From the NCBI GenBank assembly GCA_012034805.1, contig JAAUOP010000017.1, forward strand, positions 1 through 53,948: a stretch of 53,948 nt of DNA, given 5' to 3'. Positions 52,410-53,948 of the stretch are shown here, piece by piece. Position 1 is the first letter of the stretch; each line of letters starts with the position of its first letter. The notes below the pieces were generated by a model. The model was not told the DNA's origin and did no database searches. It saw nothing but the letters and a program-made list of their open reading frames with translations. This DNA is from Synechococcales cyanobacterium CRU_2_2 (GTDB lineage: Bacteria > Cyanobacteriota > Cyanobacteriia > PCC-9006 > JAAUQQ01). The position numbers were made by a program, and so were the translations under genes.

Positions 52410-53948
52410 ATGCGATTCCGAGAAGGACAACCCTCCAATGATGGTTTCGGTTCTGAAGCCAATGAGTTGGCCCAGGCCTACGAAGCGCTGTCCCGTCGGG
52501 TCGCGGAGGCTCGGGCGGAGCAACGTCTGTTTACGCTCGATGGCGGCTATCAAATGGCAGAGTTGGCGTTTCACCATTTGCTTCAGATCTACCAGAATTT
52601 GTCGGTACCAGAACTGGTGGAACATGCCCTGACTCGGGGAGAGGGGGGGCTATCCCAGGAGGGAGCGCTGTGTGTGAAGACGGTTCCGCATACGGTGCGA
52701 TCGCCCGCTAACACCCTGATTGTCGGCTTGGCTCCCTGGGCAAATGTTTCAACAGAAATGCCTAGGCCACTGTCTGTGTCGGCATTTCACCATTTATACC
52801 AAGAGGTGCAGGCCTATGTTCAGGGGCGATCGCTCTATGTCACCGAGGGCGAAATTTCTCCTGGGATTGGGGTGAGAATTGTGACAGAATTGGCATCGCA
52901 AGCACTGTTCGCCCAGCAACTGTTTCAGCCTGTGGATCATCTGATGATCGATCAATGGGCCCGGCACGAATCGATTCCCCAGGAATCGACCTCCCAGAAA
53001 TCCAGATGGGTTCTATGCGATTCGCTAGAACAATGCGATTCGCTAGAACAATGCGATTCGCTAGAACCGTCTGTCTGTCCGCTCCAGGCCGTTGCGCCAT
53101 CCTCAGGAGCCGAGTCAGATTTGTCGCTGATTCCCGGTTTGCTACTCCCCGGTTTGCCACTCCCCGGTTTGCCCATTACTCTCGTGGTGCTGCCGGGGGT
53201 CAAAGGTGAGCCAAGTCTGGAGCAAGAGCTGCCAGGAGAGGTTTTTACAGCGCTGCACCCAGCGCACCGGCTGGCACTGATTGGTGGCTCGCGCAACTGC
53301 GAAGAAATTCGGGTGGCTTTGTTTCACTTGCTGGAACAGCTTCTTCTGATCCATTCTATACTGCCGCTGGGACTGACGGCTCAGATCAGGCTCACAGATG
53401 TACCTGCAATCGAATCGATCGGTGCCTCTGCAACTACATCCATCTCTCCGTCTCTTCGTAGGGCCGTCCATGCGTCTGCAAGTGTCTCCTTGAGCCTCGT
53501 GCTGGGCTTGGATGACCGCCGTCGCCACTGTCTGGATGCCGACCTTTCGTCGGGGCAGCGTTTCGCTTTGGGGACGCGCGCCTTGGGCTGGTTTCCAGAT
53601 CAGATCGCGACGATCGCCGCTGGCTGGTATGGCAGCGTGGCCCTGGACGATCGCCCAGAGCCCGCCCGCTTTGGTTCTTTGCTCGAAAATGTCATTCTTG
53701 ACCCCAAAACTGGCACACCGAATCTGGGCGATCGCCGCTGGAGCGAAGCCCCCCACATCGCCTGCCCGGCTCCAACACAAGCCTGGACAGAACCGGTTCA
53801 GACGCTGATTCTCTGTTTATTCGATCCCCTGGGATCTTTCCAGCCTTGGCTCGCCTGACACCGGAGCAGGCTCAGTATTACTATCTCTGTGGTTATGGCA
53901 ACTGGGATCATGCCGGATCCGCCCGAGGAATCCTCGGGCGGGTCGTTT
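52410..53948 (+). CDS. Degenerate ATP-type PEP carboxykinase-like protein (pseudoenzyme), incomplete at window end
   Basis: Chosen start ATG 52410 (MRFREGQPSNDGFGSEANEL). The order of conserved PEPCK segments is clear: LVEHALTRGEGGLSQEGALC (compare 'ELYEEALRRGEG.LT..GAL'), PHTVRSPANTLIV ('HTGRSPKDKFIV'), YVQGRSLYVTEG, RIVTELASQALFAQQLF, ALIGGSRNCEEIRVALFHLL ('LIGGTWYGGEMKKGMF'), and ARFGSLLENVILDPKTGTPN. But the P-loop GLSGTGKTTLS is GLDDRRRHCLD, GDDEHGW is GTRALGW, and the metal Lys/His are gone. Two short in-frame repeats are inserted. The frame stops at 53858. One base away it continues LARLTPEQAQYYYLCGYGNW, as PEPCK should, to the window edge. Probably non-catalytic; function unknown. Confidence 0.72.
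53016..53069 (+). repeat. In-frame 18-bp tandem repeat, three copies
   Basis: TGCGATTCGCTAGAACAA occurs at 53016 and 53034 and, with two changes at the end, at 53052, encoding CDSLEQ CDSLEQ CDSLEP. A second short repeat (GGTTTGCCACTCCCC-type, about 53137-53170, giving LPGLPLPGLP) lies close by. Both fall in a region of the PEPCK-like protein that has no counterpart in true PEPCKs. Confidence 0.9.

Overview
The window comes from a cyanobacterium. The octamer GCGATCGC (HIP1) is scattered throughout, and there are genes for photosystem II subunit PsbK, an F420-hydrogenase-like divinyl chlorophyllide reductase (BciB), the variable chain of ferredoxin-thioredoxin reductase (FtrV), a PATAN-type response regulator, and HpsA. 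HpsA (hormogonium polysaccharide/gliding) and a Pil/Pix-type chemotaxis cluster suggest a motile, probably filamentous strain. No rRNA, tRNA, CRISPR array or IS transposase was found.

Layout. 1-7 kb: a truncated small conserved gene, a membrane protein, repeat-rich DNA and hpsA (minus strand). 7.1-10.3 kb (plus): an XRE regulator with a visible promoter and palindromic operator, an ImmA/IrrE-type protease gene and a double-domain PhnE-like permease gene, the last two frameshifted. 10.7-25.1 kb: an exopolysaccharide locus. On the minus strand are a flippase, a Wzy-like ligase/polymerase, a CelD-type acetyltransferase, a family 2 glycosyltransferase, a polysaccharide deacetylase and a Wzc-like kinase. 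Divergent from these, across 1 kb of noncoding DNA, are a priming sugar transferase, a family 9 glycoside hydrolase and a PMT-type glycosyltransferase. 25.1-33.8 kb (minus): a six-gene chemotaxis operon PATAN-REC / CheY / CheW / MCP / CheA-REC / CheW. 34-45.2 kb: guaA, a DUF39 homocysteine-biosynthesis protein, psbK (45 codons), a GluR0-like glutamate-receptor potassium channel, a DUF4278 protein, bciB, an exported methyltransferase, argD, folC and ftrV. 45.4-53.9 kb: a PP2C phosphatase, an NfeD/SPFH pair, a Trypco1-type protein, an S9 oligopeptidase, and a protein with the ATP-dependent PEP carboxykinase fold from which essentially every catalytic motif has gone.

Two window-wide patterns matter for any reader. 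(1) Thirteen apparent frameshifts lie in eleven genes. Twelve have the phase expected from one missing base, several sit at short homopolymers, and housekeeping genes (folC, bciB) are hit. This looks like consensus deletion error more than gene decay, so most 'broken' genes here are probably intact in the organism. (2) Short tandem repeats of 12-20 bp occur about every 4 kb. Inside reading frames the units are 12, 15 or 18 bp, while outside genes they are 13, 14 or 20 bp. This suggests frequent tandem duplication filtered by selection on reading frame.

The most unusual gene is the PEP-carboxykinase-like pseudoenzyme at the right edge (from 52410). Next are the GluR0-like channel, the Trypco1 protein between SPFH/NfeD and an oligopeptidase, and the cellulose-flavoured exopolysaccharide locus.
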